DNA of 36,130 nucleotides from Pseudomonas viridiflava (GCF_001642795.1 NZ_LKEH01000030.1:63682-99811), one strand, 5' to 3'; numbered from the stretch's first letter, positions 14,754 through 23,399 are shown. Notes: generated by a model from the sequence alone, not told the origin. Numbers and translations: made by a program.

Positions 14754-17666
14754 ATGCCGCTCGCCACGCTTATCCGTCGTTCCAGCCTGCCTTGCCCCGA
14801 GGTGAGTTCGGAACAGGCCCTGCAACTGCTCCAGCAACACTATGGGCTGAGTGGCACGCTGAAAACCCTGGGCAGCCAGCAGGACCGCAATTTTCTGCTG
14901 GAGACCGAAAAGCGTCGCTATGTGCTGAAAATCTGCCACGGCGCCTACTCGACCCAAGAGCTGGATGCCCAGCACGGCGCGCTTCAGCACTTGGCGGGGC
15001 ACAGTGGGCTGAGCGTTCCTGGCGTGATCCGCGCCAATGACACCGAACAACTGCTCTCCCTCGAAATCGATGGCCAGCCGGTGCACGTACGCCTTCTGGA
15101 GTTCATCGACGGGCAGTCGCTGGGGCATGTTGCGCATCTGGGACGTGACGTCGTGGTCGGGCTTGGCGAGCTGTGTGCAAAGGTCGACCGGGCACTGGCC
15201 GACTTCGAACATCCGGGCCTTGAGCGCATTCTGCAATGGGACCCGCGCCATGCTTATGCACTGATCAAGCACCTGTTGCCGGTGATCGAGAACGCTGACG
15301 CTCGCGCCTGTCTGATCGAGGCGGGCGAGCAGGCGCATCGACGGCTGCTGCCGTTGATCCCGGCGCTGCCCATTCAGGCCGTGCATCTGGATATCACGGA
15401 GCACAACGTGGTCTGGCTGCGCGACGCCCAGCGGCAATGGCAGATGCAAGGGCTGATCGATTTCGGCGATCTGCTGACCACGTGGCGAGTGGCGGATCTG
15501 TCGGTCACCTGCGCGGCACTGCTGCACCATGCCGAAGGCGATCCGCTGTATATCCTCCCGGCCATTCAGGCCTACCACGCCATCAACCCGCTCAAGACCG
15601 AAGAGTTACAGGCGCTGTGGCCGCTGATCGTCGCCCGCTCGGCGGTGCTGGTGCTCAGCAGCGAGCAGCAGGCCAGCGTCGAGCCGGGCAATGCGTATAT
15701 CCAGGCCAACCTTGAAGGCGAGTGGAACATCTTCGACGTTGCGACTTCAGTGCCCATGGTTCTGATGGAGGCGGCAATTCTGCAGGCGGTGGGCTTGAAC
15801 CCTGCACCGTTCGAGCAACCTGCGTACGCACCGTTGCTGCCGACGCTGGCAGGCGTGAAGCCGGCGCTGGTCGATCTGGGCGTCCTGAGCGAGCACTTCG
15901 TTGCGGGCAATTGGGAGCAGAGCGGTATCGATGAATACCTGCTCAGCGAGGCCGCCGAGCACACGGGTCTGGCTGCCAGTCGGTTTGGCGAATATCGCCT
16001 GTCGCGCACGATGCCCGACAGCGCCGTTGAGCCTGAAACGTTTGCCCTGCATGTCGAGCTTCATGTGCCGGCCGAAACGCCTGTGCATGCACCCTTCGCC
16101 GGTGCGCTCCGATTGATGGCCGATGGTGCCGTGATGCTGGCAGGCGAGGGTGTGAACCTGCGTCTGTGGGGCGTCATGGCTGATCTGACTGTGCAGGGGG
16201 CGGTGAGCGCGGGTGACCTGATCGGGCACGGCGCAGGCTCGCTGCTGCTGCAACTGTGTACCGTGTCAGACCTCAGCCCGCCGTTGTTCACCACGCCCTC
16301 ATGGACCGGTGCCTGGCGCACGTTCTGCCCGTCGCCCGCTGCGCTGCTGGGCTTCGATTGCGATGCACCGGCGCTGGAAGACCCTGCGCATCTGCTGGCG
16401 CGACGTGACGCCAGTTTCGCCCGTTCGCAAAAGCACTATTACCACGCGCCGCCGCAGATCGAGCGCGGCTGGCGCAACCATCTGATCGACATGCACGGCC
16501 GCTCCTATCTGGACATGCTCAACAACGTGGCCGTGCTGGGCCATGGTCATCCGCGCATGGCTCACGAGGCGAGTCGTCAGTGGTCGCTGCTCAATACCAA
16601 CTCACGCTTTCACTACGCGGCCATCGCCGAGTTTTCCGAGCGCCTGCTCGCGCTGGCGCCGGAGGGCATGGATCGCGTGTTTCTGGTCAACAGCGGCACT
16701 GAAGCCAATGATCTGGCGATCCGGCTGGCGTGGGCCTACAGCGGCGGACGCGACATGCTCAGCGTGCTGGAGGCCTATCACGGCTGGTCGGTGGCGACCG
16801 ATGCGATTTCCACCTCGATTGCCGACAACCCGCAGGCGCTCAGCACCCGGCCGGATTGGGTGCATCCGGTGACGGCGCCCAACGTCTATCGCGGGCCGTA
16901 TCGCGGTCCTGACAGCGCGCCCGAGTACGTGCGCAGCGTCGATGAGGTGCTGGAAAAACTGGCCGGGCAGCAGCGTCAGGTGGCGGGTTTCATTTGCGAG
17001 CCGGTGTACGGCAACGCAGGCGGTATTTCCCTGCCGCCGGGTTATCTGCAACAGGTCTATCACAAGGTTCGCGCGGCGGGCGGCGTGTGCATCGCTGACG
17101 AAGTGCAAGTGGGTTACGGGCGTCTGGGCCATTACTTCTGGGGCTTCGAAGAGCAGGGTGTGGTGCCGGACATCATCAGCATGGCCAAGGGCATGGGCAA
17201 CGGCCATCCACTGGGCGCTGTCATCACTCGCCGTGAGATCGCCGAGGCGCTGGAGGCCGAGGGTTATTTCTTCTCGTCTTCAGGTGGCAGCCCGGTCAGC
17301 TGTCGGATCGGCATGGCCGTGCTGGATGTGATGGAAGAAGAACAGCTCTGGGACAACGCCCGGGTCATCGGGGATCACTTCAAGGCGCGTCTGCAAGCCT
17401 TGGCCGATCATCATCCGCTGGTGGGCGCGGTGCATGGCATGGGGTTTTATCTGGGCGTGGAGTTTGTGCGTGACCGCCAGACCCTCGAACCCGCGACCGA
17501 AGAAACCGCGCAACTCTGCGAACGCCTGCGCGAGCTGGGCATCTTCATGCAGCCGACTGGCGACTACCTGAACATCCTCAAGATCAAACCGCCAATGTGC
17601 ACCACCCGCCAGAGCGCCGACTTCTTCGTGGACATGGTGTCGAAGGTACTGCGCGAGCTTGAGTGA
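14754..17666 (+). CDS. Fused APH-type kinase / M23-like domain / class-III PLP phospholyase-aminotransferase
   Basis: 970 residues in three parts. Residues about 20-300 are an aminoglycoside-phosphotransferase-fold kinase: Lys59 in the nucleotide loop, HLDITEHN (211-218) as catalytic loop, and Asp236 in IDFGD. Residues about 430-495 resemble the beta-barrel of M23 peptidases (TPVHAPFAGAL, then GDLIGHG) but lack the zinc-binding His residues. Residues about 545-970 are a class-III PLP enzyme: SGTEAND (647-653), DEVQVGYGR (Asp782), and the PLP lysine Lys812 in AKGMGNGHP, a sequence like that of the human phospholyases ETNPPL/PHYKPL. In humans, hydroxylysine kinase and these phospholyases act in sequence, so I infer that this protein phosphorylates an amino-alcohol and then eliminates phosphate and ammonia. 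A plain transaminase is the alternative. The start has agagg upstream. Confidence 0.88.
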   Translation: MPLATLIRRSSLPCPEVSSEQALQLLQQHYGLSGTLKTLGSQQDRNFLLETEKRRYVLKICHGAYSTQELDAQHGALQHLAGHSGLSVPGVIRANDTEQLLSLEIDGQPVHVRLLEFIDGQSLGHVAHLGRDVVVGLGELCAKVDRALADFEHPGLERILQWDPRHAYALIKHLLPVIENADARACLIEAGEQAHRRLLPLIPALPIQAVHLDITEHNVVWLRDAQRQWQMQGLIDFGDLLTTWRVADLSVTCAALLHHAEGDPLYILPAIQAYHAINPLKTEELQALWPLIVARSAVLVLSSEQQASVEPGNAYIQANLEGEWNIFDVATSVPMVLMEAAILQAVGLNPAPFEQPAYAPLLPTLAGVKPALVDLGVLSEHFVAGNWEQSGIDEYLLSEAAEHTGLAASRFGEYRLSRTMPDSAVEPETFALHVELHVPAETPVHAPFAGALRLMADGAVMLAGEGVNLRLWGVMADLTVQGAVSAGDLIGHGAGSLLLQLCTVSDLSPPLFTTPSWTGAWRTFCPSPAALLGFDCDAPALEDPAHLLARRDASFARSQKHYYHAPPQIERGWRNHLIDMHGRSYLDMLNNVAVLGHGHPRMAHEASRQWSLLNTNSRFHYAAIAEFSERLLALAPEGMDRVFLVNSGTEANDLAIRLAWAYSGGRDMLSVLEAYHGWSVATDAISTSIADNPQALSTRPDWVHPVTAPNVYRGPYRGPDSAPEYVRSVDEVLEKLAGQQRQVAGFICEPVYGNAGGISLPPGYLQQVYHKVRAAGGVCIADEVQVGYGRLGHYFWGFEEQGVVPDIISMAKGMGNGHPLGAVITRREIAEALEAEGYFFSSSGGSPVSCRIGMAVLDVMEEEQLWDNARVIGDHFKARLQALADHHPLVGAVHGMGFYLGVEFVRDRQTLEPATEETAQLCERLRELGIFMQPTGDYLNILKIKPPMCTTRQSADFFVDMVSKVLRELE

Positions 17667-17689
17667 GCTGAGGGCCAGAATGATCGAGC

Positions 17690-17840
17690 CCATGACTCCG
17701 CGTCGCATTCAAGAGCGGACGCGGAGCGTCCTGAGAGGCGTTACCACGCTGGTGCGTAGGAACGATCGGGGCCTCAAGCACACCGATCATGCCCATGCTC
17801 CGCGTGGGTATGCCTCCCGTGACGCTCCGCGTCACATTGG
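17690..17840. repeat. Cluster of palindromic intergenic repeats (acgctccgcgt family)
   Basis: Units gcggacgcggagcgtcc (about 17715) and gctccgcgtgggtatgcc with gacgctccgcgtcac (17797-17836) form at least two hairpin pairs in opposite orientation. The space between the fusion gene and aguA (17667-18018, 352 nt) therefore holds this cluster followed by an A+T-rich promoter region. Confidence 0.82.
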
Positions 17841-17849
17841 ATCGGGCTG

Positions 17850-18010
17850 ATAGAAAATCCAGATTAATATCGATAAATTAAGCGATAAAATACCAAAAAA
17901 ATCCAATTATCCCTTCTTATGCAGATTTTTATCCGCTATAAAGTCGCCCAGATTGTCATGGCCGGTCTGTTAAGGTCACGATCAACACCTTCGACCTCCC
18001 ACTGGAGTCT
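17850..18010 (+). promoter_or_regulatory. A+T-rich upstream region of aguA with candidate promoter
   Basis: The 17850-17945 segment is much more A+T-rich than its surroundings. TATAAA at 17937-17942 with TTCTTA at 17914-17919 (17-18 bp spacing) is a possible promoter. GGAG at 18004-18007 is the ribosome binding site for the ATG at 18019. The position shows aguA has its own promoter rather than relying on read-through. Confidence 0.4.
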
Positions 18011-18018
18011 TGACTGAC

Positions 18019-19125
18019 ATGACCACACTCAACAGCACGCCACGCGCCGATGGCTTTCACATGCCTGCCGAATGGGCCACGCAGACTCAGGTCTGGATGG
18101 TCTGGCCCGAGCGCCCGGACAACTGGCGTCTGGGTGGCAAGCCTGCTCAGGCTGCACACATAGCAGTTGCCAAGGCCATCGCACGTTTCGAACCGGTAAC
18201 CGTTGCCGTTTCCGCCGCGCAGTACGACAACGCCCGTGCTCGCCTGGACATGCCGAACATCCGCGTCGTGGAAATCAGCAACAACGACGCCTGGGTGCGC
18301 GACACCGGCCCCACGTTCGTCATCAATCACCGTGGCGAAGTGCGTGGTGTGGATTGGGACTTCAACGCCTGGGGCGGCTTTGACGGCGGTCTGTACGCGC
18401 CGTGGAACCTCGACTCGCAAGTGGCGAGCAAGATCATGGAAATCGAGCGCTGCCCGCGCTATGTGACCGAAGGTTTCGTGCTGGAAGGCGGCTCCATCCA
18501 CGTCGATGGCGAAGGCACGCTGATCACCACCGAGGAATGCCTGCTCAACCGTAACCGCAACCCTCATATGACCCGCGAGCAGATCGAGACCGTACTGAGC
18601 GACAGCCTGGCCGTGGACAAGATCGTCTGGCTGCCGGACGGCCTGTTCAACGACGAGACCGACGGGCATGTGGATAACTTCTGCTGCTACATCCGTCCGG
18701 GTGAAGTCCTGTTGGCCTGGACCGATGATCCCGAAGACCCCAACTACCCACGCTGCCACGCCGCGTTGAGTATTTTGGAAAACACCCGTGACGCCCAGGG
18801 TCGCGAGTTTATCGTGCACAAAATGCCGATTCCGGGCCCATTGTTCGCAACGGACGAAGACTGCGCGGGCGTCGATCAGGTGCATGGCAGTCAGGAGCGC
18901 AATCCATCGGTGCGCCTGGCCGGTTCCTACGTGAACTTCCTGATTGTAAACGGCGGCATCATCGCCCCGAGTTTTGACGATCCGATGGACGAAAAAGCCC
19001 GGCAAATACTGCAACAACTGTTTCCAGAGCACGAAGTGGTGATGGTTCCAGGTCGGGAATTGCTGCTGGGCGGCGGCAATATTCACTGCCTGACACAACA
19101 GCAACCGGCCCCTCACAAGGACTAG
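18019..19125 (+). CDS. aguA: Agmatine deiminase AguA
   Basis: 368 residues, the same length as P. aeruginosa AguA. It hydrolyses agmatine to N-carbamoylputrescine and ammonia, a step from arginine to putrescine. The catalytic Cys357 is visible in GGGNIHC near the C-terminus, with His218 in DGHVDN and the acidic residues in NDAWVRDTGP (Asp96 region) and LEGGSIHVDG (Glu157). The ATG at 18019 (GGAG 11 nt upstream) is preferred to the TTG at 18010. The partner amidohydrolase aguB and the repressor aguR are not next to it. It follows the PLP fusion gene, but the repeat cluster suggests a separate transcript. Confidence 0.96.
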   Translation: MTTLNSTPRADGFHMPAEWATQTQVWMVWPERPDNWRLGGKPAQAAHIAVAKAIARFEPVTVAVSAAQYDNARARLDMPNIRVVEISNNDAWVRDTGPTFVINHRGEVRGVDWDFNAWGGFDGGLYAPWNLDSQVASKIMEIERCPRYVTEGFVLEGGSIHVDGEGTLITTEECLLNRNRNPHMTREQIETVLSDSLAVDKIVWLPDGLFNDETDGHVDNFCCYIRPGEVLLAWTDDPEDPNYPRCHAALSILENTRDAQGREFIVHKMPIPGPLFATDEDCAGVDQVHGSQERNPSVRLAGSYVNFLIVNGGIIAPSFDDPMDEKARQILQQLFPEHEVVMVPGRELLLGGGNIHCLTQQQPAPHKD

Positions 19126-19181
19126 TCAGTAATGATTAGTAACATCTGATAGTGGCCAACTGGTCCTGTTCTTGCTGCTTC

Positions 19182-19209
19182 AAGCCCATCGTCCGATGGG
19201 CTTTTTTTT
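19182..19209 (+). terminator. Rho-independent terminator of aguA
   Basis: Inverted repeat aagcccatcg / cgatgggctt (19182-19191 and 19194-19203) followed by a run of eight T (19202-19209). It lies 56 nt after the aguA stop. Confidence 0.9.
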
Positions 19210-19336
19210 GCGAAATACCTCGTAGCGTTTATCGGAATCTCATCTTTAATCAACAGGAGGCCTGATTCGTTTTCTTCGCGTGACTGTCACACAGCGTCCG
19301 TAAATTTAGCCCCTCATGAATTAAGAGGTTGTCACT

Positions 19337-19543
19337 ATGAACGCAGTTATCAGCCAGCATCGTGCTCGTGGGTTGTCTGCTTCTTCCAGTAACGAGGCCC
19401 GTCAGTTGATGGCGGATTGGTTAAGGACGACCAGGCCTGCAAAACCAAGACCGGATGTACGCGCCATGTTGCTGCAGCGCTATCCGGCCGGTTTATTCAA
19501 TGATGCCGAACTTGAGGCATTGCTGGGTGTGCTGAAGGATTAA
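19337..19543 (+). CDS. Small hypothetical protein (68 aa)
   Basis: I do not recognise this 68-residue protein. It starts at ATG 19337 with agagg about 9 nt upstream and stops 216 nt before the OprD gene. It is rich in Ala, Arg and Leu (the middle segment RTTRPAKPRPDVRAMLLQRYP is basic), has no signal peptide or transmembrane segment, and ends in an acidic/hydrophobic helix (NDAELEALLGVLKD). It lies after the aguA terminator, so it has its own promoter or is part of the porin leader transcript. A conserved small protein seems likelier than chance, but this is not shown. Confidence 0.55.
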   Translation: MNAVISQHRARGLSASSSNEARQLMADWLRTTRPAKPRPDVRAMLLQRYPAGLFNDAELEALLGVLKD

Positions 19544-19595
19544 GTGCCGACTGCTCTGTTTCGGCCCTCTGCGTGTTTGACACCCTTCAAGCCCT

Positions 19596-19719
19596 GGGAC
19601 TAGGATTCGCGTCCCACCGCTTGTGGCTTTGCGCCATGTACGTGCATCAGTAGTCCACTGCGATGACATCGTGCGGCTGTCAGGTTTGGAACCTGAGAGT
19701 CCTGAACGGCTTTCGCCGT
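19596..19719 (+). promoter_or_regulatory. Structured 5' leader of the OprD-family porin gene
   Basis: The 216-nt gap before the porin holds several perfect short hairpins: gggac/gtccc (19596-19600 with 19611-19615), tcaggtt/aacctga (19680-19686 with 19690-19696, loop tgg), and acggc/gccgt (19706-19710 with 19715-19719, loop tttc). They lie on the strand of the porin and end about 40 nt before its start. A leader RNA is inferred. Confidence 0.45.
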
Positions 19720-19759
19720 CGCCACAGCGCGTGTCAACTCGTATAAAAAGGGAAGACAG

Positions 19760-21040
19760 ATGCTTAACACACGTATGGGTATGCTCGCTCTGGGCATCAT
19801 CAGCGCTGGCCAGGCCATGGCTCAAGGGCAGGCAGACTCCAAAGGTTTCGTCGAAGACAGCAGCCTGACCGTCAATCTGCGCAACGCTTACATCAATCGC
19901 GACTACAAGAACGACCGTGAAGACAAGGCCGAATGGGGCCAGGCATTCATGGGCGTGTTCACGTCAGGCTTTACGCAGGGCACTGTCGGTGTCGGCGTAG
20001 ACGCCTTCGGCCTGTATGGCATTCGTCTGGACGGCGGCAAAGGTCGCGCCGGTGCCGGTGGTATCGACTTCTTCAAGAAAAGCGACAACGGTCAGGGCGA
20101 TGCTGCCGACGATCTGACCCGTGCTGGCGCGGCCGTCAAAGCCCGTATTTCCAACACCGTCATCAAGTACGGCGACCAGATGCCTCAGTTGCCCGTGCTG
20201 AGCTACGACAACTCGCGCCTGCTGCCGGAAAGCTACACCGGCACCATGATCACTTCCAAGGAGATCGATGGCCTTGAAGTGGTGGCGGGTCGTTTCACCC
20301 AGCAGGCGCGCAAGAGCGCCGAAGGCCGTGACAGCGGTGACCTGAAAAGCATCAACGTCTACGGTGCCAGCTACAAGTTCACCAAGGAATTCTCTGCCGC
20401 TTTCTACGCGTCCGACGACGAAGACGTCTTGAAGAAGCAGTACGTGAACCTGAACTACGTGTTCGCTCTGCCGCAGGAACAGTCGCTGACCTTGGACTTC
20501 AACGGCTACAAGACCAAACTGGACAAGGACTTCGCCAACAGCGACGACCGTGACAACAAGATCTGGAGCCTGGCGGCGACCTGGGCGGTGGGCATCCACT
20601 CGTTCACCCTCGCTCACCAGCGCAGCAGCGGTGACATCGGCTATGTGTACGGCGGCTATCGTAATGACGGCGGCACCAGCGATGGCGGTAACACCATCTA
20701 CCTGGCCAACTCCTACTGGTCCGACTTCAACGGCAAGGACGAGCGTTCGTGGCAGGCTGCCTATGGCGTCGATCTGTCCGGTCTGGTCACTCCTGGCCTG
20801 AGCTACCGCGCTGCTTACGTGCGTGGCGACAACATCGACGACGGCACTGCAGGCAGCGGCAACGGTACCGAACGCGAAATCTTTAGCCAGTTGACCTACG
20901 TCGTGCAGAGCGGCCCGGCCAAGGACCTGTCGATTCGTCTGCGCAACTCGTTCCTGCGTGTGTCGGCCGATGCTCAGGCTTACAACAGCGAAGGCAACGA
21001 AACCCGCATCTTTGTGGATTACCCGATCAACGTTTTCTGA
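19760..21040 (+). CDS. OprD-family outer-membrane porin
   Basis: 426-residue porin of the OprD/Opd/Opc family, which takes up amino acids, peptides or carboxylic acids through an 18-strand barrel. A 21-residue signal peptide ends AMA before QGQ. The body shows alternating beta-strand pattern with aromatic girdles, the family N-terminal motif (GFVEDSSLTVNLRNAYINRD) and a C-terminal Phe (FVDYPINVF), needed for barrel assembly. Start ATG 19760 has gggaag upstream; a second ATG (19775) is inside the signal peptide. Substrate class cannot be told from sequence; the neighbourhood with aguA hints at basic amino acids or amines, which is a guess. Confidence 0.94.
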   Translation: MLNTRMGMLALGIISAGQAMAQGQADSKGFVEDSSLTVNLRNAYINRDYKNDREDKAEWGQAFMGVFTSGFTQGTVGVGVDAFGLYGIRLDGGKGRAGAGGIDFFKKSDNGQGDAADDLTRAGAAVKARISNTVIKYGDQMPQLPVLSYDNSRLLPESYTGTMITSKEIDGLEVVAGRFTQQARKSAEGRDSGDLKSINVYGASYKFTKEFSAAFYASDDEDVLKKQYVNLNYVFALPQEQSLTLDFNGYKTKLDKDFANSDDRDNKIWSLAATWAVGIHSFTLAHQRSSGDIGYVYGGYRNDGGTSDGGNTIYLANSYWSDFNGKDERSWQAAYGVDLSGLVTPGLSYRAAYVRGDNIDDGTAGSGNGTEREIFSQLTYVVQSGPAKDLSIRLRNSFLRVSADAQAYNSEGNETRIFVDYPINVF

Positions 21041-21065
21041 TCGTGTGACGGGTTAGCGCTTCATC

Positions 21066-21097
21066 AAAATGCCTCGGTTCCGGACCGGGGCATTTTT
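21066..21097 (+). terminator. Rho-independent terminator of the porin gene
   Basis: 13-bp stem (21066-21078 with 21084-21096, one T-G pair) with loop tccgg and T-run 21093-21097, 25 nt after the porin stop. Confidence 0.9.
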
Positions 21098-21177
21098 GTC
21101 TGTGCTGACTCCAGGCCGCTCAACGTGCGCAGGCGGCTTTGCTACCATGCGTTCACTTCCCCGAGCCGGTCACTGTC

Positions 21178-21966
21178 ATGGCCCTTGCCGCACCGCCCGA
21201 TCTTTCCGACATCGCCGTTCCCGTTCAGCCGCTGTCGCGCACCTATCCGCGTGGGCGCTTCATCGAGCCGCATCAGCATGTCTGGGGGCAGGTGCTGTAC
21301 GCCATGTCGGGCGTGATGTGGGTCGAAACGCCGCTGGAAGCCCTGGTTGTACCGCCGCAACGCGCGGTCTGGTTGCCGCCCGGCGTCGAGCACGGGATTC
21401 GCGTGGTGTCGGACCTGGAGATGCGCAATATCTACCTGCGCCCGGCCATTGCCCAGACGCTGGAAAGCACTGTGCAGGTGTTTGAAGTCGGTGGCCTGTT
21501 GCGCGAAGTCATCCTCAATCTGGTGACGCTGGATCGCGACCGTGAGCAGGAATATTACGACGCGCTGGTGAATCTGGGCTTGTTGGAGCTCAAGCGCGCC
21601 CGCCGCTCGCTGCTGAAAATCCCCATGCCCGACGGTTCGGACCGGCGCCTGATGAACCTGTGCCAGGCCGTCATGAGCGAGCCTTCACTGGACATCCCGT
21701 TCGAACAGCACGCCGAAAATGCCGGGGCCAGCGTAAGGACGCTATCGCGTCTGTTTCAAAGCGCCCTCGGCATGGGTTTCGCCGAATGGCGCAGGCAAGT
21801 GCAACTGGCCACTGCCGTGGCCGAAGTCATCCAGGGCGTACCCGTCAGCCGCATCGCCCGCTCGCTCGGCTATTCACCCAGCAGCTTCAGCGACATGTTC
21901 CGCCGCGAACTGGGCGTTGCGCCGTCGCAGTATGTTGCCAGCAACGATCAAAACGAGAGTGCCTGA
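21178..21966 (+). CDS. AraC-family transcriptional regulator with cupin domain
   Basis: 262 residues. The N-terminal cupin (about residues 25-95, including HQHVWGQVLYAMSGVM and PPGVEHGI) binds an unknown effector. The C-terminal double HTH (about 165-255) has the signature VSRIARSLGYSPSSFSDMFRRELGVAPSQY. I choose ATG 21178; the upstream extension from 21139 starts with TTG and looks noncoding. No strong Shine-Dalgarno is seen, so expression is probably low. It lies between porin and XapX; targets are unknown. Confidence 0.88.
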   Translation: MALAAPPDLSDIAVPVQPLSRTYPRGRFIEPHQHVWGQVLYAMSGVMWVETPLEALVVPPQRAVWLPPGVEHGIRVVSDLEMRNIYLRPAIAQTLESTVQVFEVGGLLREVILNLVTLDRDREQEYYDALVNLGLLELKRARRSLLKIPMPDGSDRRLMNLCQAVMSEPSLDIPFEQHAENAGASVRTLSRLFQSALGMGFAEWRRQVQLATAVAEVIQGVPVSRIARSLGYSPSSFSDMFRRELGVAPSQYVASNDQNESA

Positions 21967-21981
21967 CTGAATACATACCCC

Positions 21982-22003
21982 GTGGGAGGCGGTTTGCCGC
22001 GAG
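21982..22003. repeat. Single REP sequence
   Basis: gtgggaggcggtttgccgcg resembles one arm of the REPINs at 7953 and 30370 (a few changes) with no partner arm nearby. A diverged REP singlet. Confidence 0.7.
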
Positions 22004-22019
22004 ACTTGTGTATGACTGA

Positions 22020-22130
22020 TGATCGTTCCCATGCTCCAGCGTGGTAACGCCGCCCAGGACGCTCCGCGTCCGCTCTCGCACGCGACGCAGAGCTTCACTG
22101 AGGGCATGTACACGCAGAGCACGATCACGC
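22020..22130. repeat. Palindromic intergenic repeats (diverged copies)
   Basis: atgctccagcgtggtaacgcc and ggacgctccgcgtcc (about 22031-22071), then acgcagagc units (about 22085-22120), are degraded members of the family seen at 5529 and 8071. Confidence 0.7.
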
Positions 22131-22223
22131 CCACATCTGGCCGATAAACAGAAGCCCTTGGCCGATCCGCATTCCAGCCCTTCCATACACTCTGCTCATC
22201 GCTTACCTCTTCGGAGCTTCTGC

Positions 22224-22397
22224 ATGAGTTACCTCATTTCCCTCGCCATCGGCGCGGCCGTCGGCCTGTTGTACGGCGCACTGGATTTCCGCTCGCCCGC
22301 ACCGCCTGCCATCGCGCTGGTCGGTCTGCTGGGTATGCAACTGGGTGAACAGGCCTGGCCGATGGGCAAGCACCTGCTGACCTCCTGGGTTTCCTGA
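22224..22397 (+). CDS. XapX-domain small membrane protein
   Basis: 57 residues. Two hydrophobic helices (about 3-20 and 29-46) joined by the short segment DFRSPAPPA, the pattern of the XapX (DUF1427) family of small inner-membrane proteins of unknown function. ATG 22224 with ggag at 22212-22215. The frame is open upstream to 22041 but the extra residues are encoded by repeat DNA. It precedes the dehydrogenase gene by 34 nt and may be co-transcribed. Confidence 0.85.
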   Translation: MSYLISLAIGAAVGLLYGALDFRSPAPPAIALVGLLGMQLGEQAWPMGKHLLTSWVS

Positions 22398-22431
22398 TCT
22401 TCAGTCTTCCATTTTCAAAAAGGCCTCCTCA

Positions 22432-23391
22432 ATGAATGCCCTGCAATTCTCCCGAACCGGCGACCTCGCCGCCCTGCAATACGTTGAACTGCCAACACCC
22501 AAGCCTGCCGAAGGCGAAGTACTGATTCAGGTAAAAGCCGCCGGCCTCAACCCCAGCGACGTGAAGAATGTGCTGGGTCGCTTCCCCTACACCACACTGC
22601 CGCGCATTCCCGGTCGCGACTTTGCGGGCGTGGTCATTGAAGGCCCGCAAGCGCTGATCGGTCAGCAAGTCTGGGGCACCGGCAAAGAGCCCGGCTTCTT
22701 TCGCGACGGTTCGCATGCCGAATACATCACCCTGCCTGCCGCAGGCGTCGCCCTCAAACCCAAAGCCTTGAGCTTCGTTCAGGCCGCGAGCCTTGGCGTG
22801 CCTTACACCACCGCCTGGGATGCCCTGCAGCGCAGCCTGGTAAAAAGCGGAACACGCCTGCTGGTCATCGGTGCCAATGGCGCGGTCGGCAGTGCCGCAC
22901 TGGCGCTGGGCAAGATTCTCGGTGCTCAGGTGCTGGGCGCGGTGCGTCGTCCCGAGCACCTTCAGGCGCTGGAAGCCGACGGCTTCGCCGGCCTGTTGCT
23001 CGATACCCCGGAGAGCCTTGGCAGTCAGGTCAACGAAATCTTCAAAGGTGGCGCCGACGTGATCTTCGACACCACCGGCTTCTGGCTGCCCGCCGCCGTC
23101 CCTGCGCTGGCGCCATTCGGCCGTATCGCAATCATCGCCGCGCCCGCTGACGGCCACGTGCAACTGCCTGCGCTGGCGCTGTATCGCAAAGGCGGATCGG
23201 TGGTCGGCATCAACTCGCTGCTCTACGACTGCGCGACCTGCGCCACCATGCTGGATCAGTTCGGTCAGTTCTTCGATCAGGGGATGCTGGCGCTACCGGG
23301 CGATCTGGTTGAATCGCCCTTGAGTGAAGGTGTCGCGCGCTATGCGGAGGTCAACGAGGGCAGGGGAGACAAGATCATTCTGGTGCCTTGA
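22432..23391 (+). CDS. Zinc-independent medium-chain dehydrogenase / quinone oxidoreductase
   Basis: 319-residue member of the medium-chain dehydrogenase/reductase superfamily. N-terminal GroES-like domain (GEVLIQVKAAGLNPSDVKN, then PRIPGRDFAGVV), then a Rossmann domain with VIGANGAVGSAAL at about 144-156. The zinc ligands typical of alcohol dehydrogenases are missing, so it is closest to quinone oxidoreductases (NADPH-dependent). Start ATG 22432 has aagg upstream. It ends 8 nt from the stop of the convergent membrane-protein gene. Substrate unknown. Confidence 0.88.
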   Translation: MNALQFSRTGDLAALQYVELPTPKPAEGEVLIQVKAAGLNPSDVKNVLGRFPYTTLPRIPGRDFAGVVIEGPQALIGQQVWGTGKEPGFFRDGSHAEYITLPAAGVALKPKALSFVQAASLGVPYTTAWDALQRSLVKSGTRLLVIGANGAVGSAALALGKILGAQVLGAVRRPEHLQALEADGFAGLLLDTPESLGSQVNEIFKGGADVIFDTTGFWLPAAVPALAPFGRIAIIAAPADGHVQLPALALYRKGGSVVGINSLLYDCATCATMLDQFGQFFDQGMLALPGDLVESPLSEGVARYAEVNEGRGDKIILVP

Positions 23392-23399
23392 AACCGTAA

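Noticed and set aside
14510..14767. 86-residue N-terminal extension of RfbB
   Set aside because: MRILVTGGAG at 14509 is the standard family start with a ribosome binding site; the extension overlaps the divergent gene.
17956..19116. 386-codon minus-strand frame opposite aguA
   Set aside because: aguA is certain by motifs and length; the antisense frame is a composition artefact.
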